Part shown: piece by piece, positions 5,593 through 6,572 of the stretch
Position numbering within the stretch: position 1 is the first letter of the stretch
Layout: each line of letters begins with the position of its first letter
DNA from: an uncultured Fibrobacter sp.
GTDB lineage: Bacteria > Fibrobacterota > Fibrobacteria > Fibrobacterales > Fibrobacteraceae
Assembly: GCA_937891805.1 (NCBI GenBank)
Contig: CALATK010000113.1
Span: 1-6,572 of the forward strand
Direction: 5' to 3'
Length of the DNA stretch: 6,572 nucleotides
Program-made: the position numbers and the translations under genes
The notes under the pieces: model-generated
Database searches by the model: none
What the model was told of the DNA's origin: nothing
What the model saw: the letters and a program-made list of their open reading frames with translations, nothing else

Positions 5593-6572
5593 ATGAAAAG
5601 TTAAATGCTTATATTGAGAATTTAAAGAAGGAGCGCGTTGCGGTGCTGGGGCTTGGCATCAGCAACGCAGCTCTTTTGCGTTTCTTGAAGGACGCAGGGA
5701 CCAAAGAAGTTGTGGCTTTTGATAAGAACGATACGGAGGCCCTTCGTGCTGCGGCAAAGGATTATCAGGACCAGGGCTTGATTCATGAAGCCGTGCTGGG
5801 TGAGAATTATTTGGATGAATTGGCGAAGGGAACGTTCCAGCGAATTTTTAAATCTCCCGTTATTCGTCCCGATTTGCCCCAAATTCAGGCTGCTGTTTCC
5901 AAGGGGGCGGTGCTCACCAGCGAGATGGAAGCGTTTATGTCTATGTGTCCCTGTAAAATGTTTGCCATTACCGGTAGCGACGGCAAGACCACGACGACTA
6001 CCTTAGTTAGTAAGTTGTTGGAAGCTCACTATGCTGATTGTGAGGAGACCAAGGTTTGGCTGGGCGGCAATATCGGCACGCCTTTGATTGCGGAAATCGG
6101 CAACATTCGGGAAACAGACCGTGTTGTGTTGGAACTTTCCAGTTTCCAATTATTGACGTTGTCCGTATCGCCCCATGTGGCGGTAATTACGAATATTACC
6201 CCGAATCATTTAGATGTACATAAAGATTATCAGGAATATATTGACGCAAAATGTCGTATTTATGAGGCACGTCCTGATTGTCGGGTTGTGCTAAATGCAG
6301 GTTGCCCGGAAACATTGGAAATTGGGTTGGATTTGATCGATGCCGGTCGCAGCGTGGATTGGTTCTCGGCTAAAATGCCTTCTTCCGTTTACCCGGAGGG
6401 CTACTGTCGGATCGCGTATTACTTAAATAATTGGATTCACGTAAAATGGGGGGGCACTGAAATTGCCCTTGATCGTGAGACGATGTTACTTCCGGGTATG
6501 CACAATGTGGAGAATTTAATGGCGGCTATTTGTGCTTGCGGCGAGGAAATTATTCAAGAAGATGTGAAGCAG
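5589..6572 (+). CDS. murD: UDP-N-acetylmuramoylalanine--D-glutamate ligase, N-terminal part (3' truncated by window)
   Basis: MurD is the cytoplasmic ATP-dependent ligase that adds D-Glu to UDP-MurNAc-L-Ala in peptidoglycan synthesis. The frame stays open to the window end, giving 328 of about 450 residues; the rest of the C-terminal domain is missing. Visible marks are the N-terminal Rossmann-like VAVLGLGISNAA (17-28), KSPVIRPDLP (88-97), the P-loop GSDGKTTT (129-136), GGNIGTPL (159-166), LELSSFQ (181-187) with Glu182, NITPNHLDVH (202-211), Lys221 in the YIDAKCRIYE segment at the place of the carbamylated lysine, and PGMHNVEN (302-309). The SxxGKTTT loop and SSFQ favour MurD over MurC, MurE and MurF. 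Its ATG shares ATGA with the gatB stop; GAGG lies 10 nt upstream inside gatB, so translation is probably coupled. Next to gatB rather than mraY or ftsW, it lies outside a classic dcw arrangement on this side. Confidence 0.95.
   Translation, partial: MNEKLNAYIENLKKERVAVLGLGISNAALLRFLKDAGTKEVVAFDKNDTEALRAAAKDYQDQGLIHEAVLGENYLDELAKGTFQRIFKSPVIRPDLPQIQAAVSKGAVLTSEMEAFMSMCPCKMFAITGSDGKTTTTTLVSKLLEAHYADCEETKVWLGGNIGTPLIAEIGNIRETDRVVLELSSFQLLTLSVSPHVAVITNITPNHLDVHKDYQEYIDAKCRIYEARPDCRVVLNAGCPETLEIGLDLIDAGRSVDWFSAKMPSSVYPEGYCRIAYYLNNWIHVKWGGTEIALDRETMLLPGMHNVENLMAAICACGEEIIQEDVKQ

Noticed and set aside
5785..6006. Short open frame on the + strand within murD
   Set aside because: It is out of frame with the murD sequence, which carries the P-loop and all ligase motifs.

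Overview
The window is ordinary bacterial chromosome: housekeeping genes packed closely, with a small accessory patch between them. The organism charges Gln-tRNA (and possibly Asn-tRNA) indirectly, because it has gatB. It makes peptidoglycan (murD) and uses an SMC-type condensin rather than MukB. Weak or absent Shine-Dalgarno sites before several genes, and a TAnnTTTG-like box before the PIN gene, would suit a member of the Fibrobacteres/Bacteroidetes side of the tree. A Fibrobacter-like genome is my best guess, but it is an inference from style and not a demonstrated match.

Layout on the + strand: (1) 1-2082, the C-terminal part of smc (hinge, returning coiled coil, C-terminal ATPase head), with its 5' end outside the window. 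(2) 2118-3053, a ten-helix EamA/DMT-family transporter whose start lies inside a set of inverted and direct repeats. (3) 3072-3338, an 88-residue zinc-ribbon protein with one C-terminal membrane helix. (4) 3340-3449, a two-way terminator shared with an initiator tRNA-fMet on the minus strand; a near-consensus promoter for the tRNA lies at 3464-3492. (5) 3588-4037, a solitary PIN-domain protein with its own promoter-like sequence and a likely terminator. (6) 4084-4113, a heptamer tandem repeat in the gatB leader. (7) 4153-5592, complete gatB, overlapping by 4 nt with (8) 5589-6572, the first 328 codons of murD, cut by the window end.

The genes do not form one pathway. smc acts in chromosome organisation, gatB and tRNA-fMet in translation, and murD in cell-wall precursor synthesis. 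The only clear co-transcription signal is gatB-murD (ATGA overlap); the transporter and zinc-ribbon genes may also be co-transcribed (18 nt gap). No stretch over 300 bases lacks a gene.

I see no defence island, CRISPR array, insertion sequence or evident new multi-gene system. The points most worth checking are an extra base in the T-stem of the initiator tRNA, a sharp codon-usage change inside gatB near residue 154, possible hairpins that could mask the transporter's ribosome-binding site, the orphan PIN gene with a weakened acidic site and possibly leaderless mRNA, and the heptamer repeat upstream of gatB.
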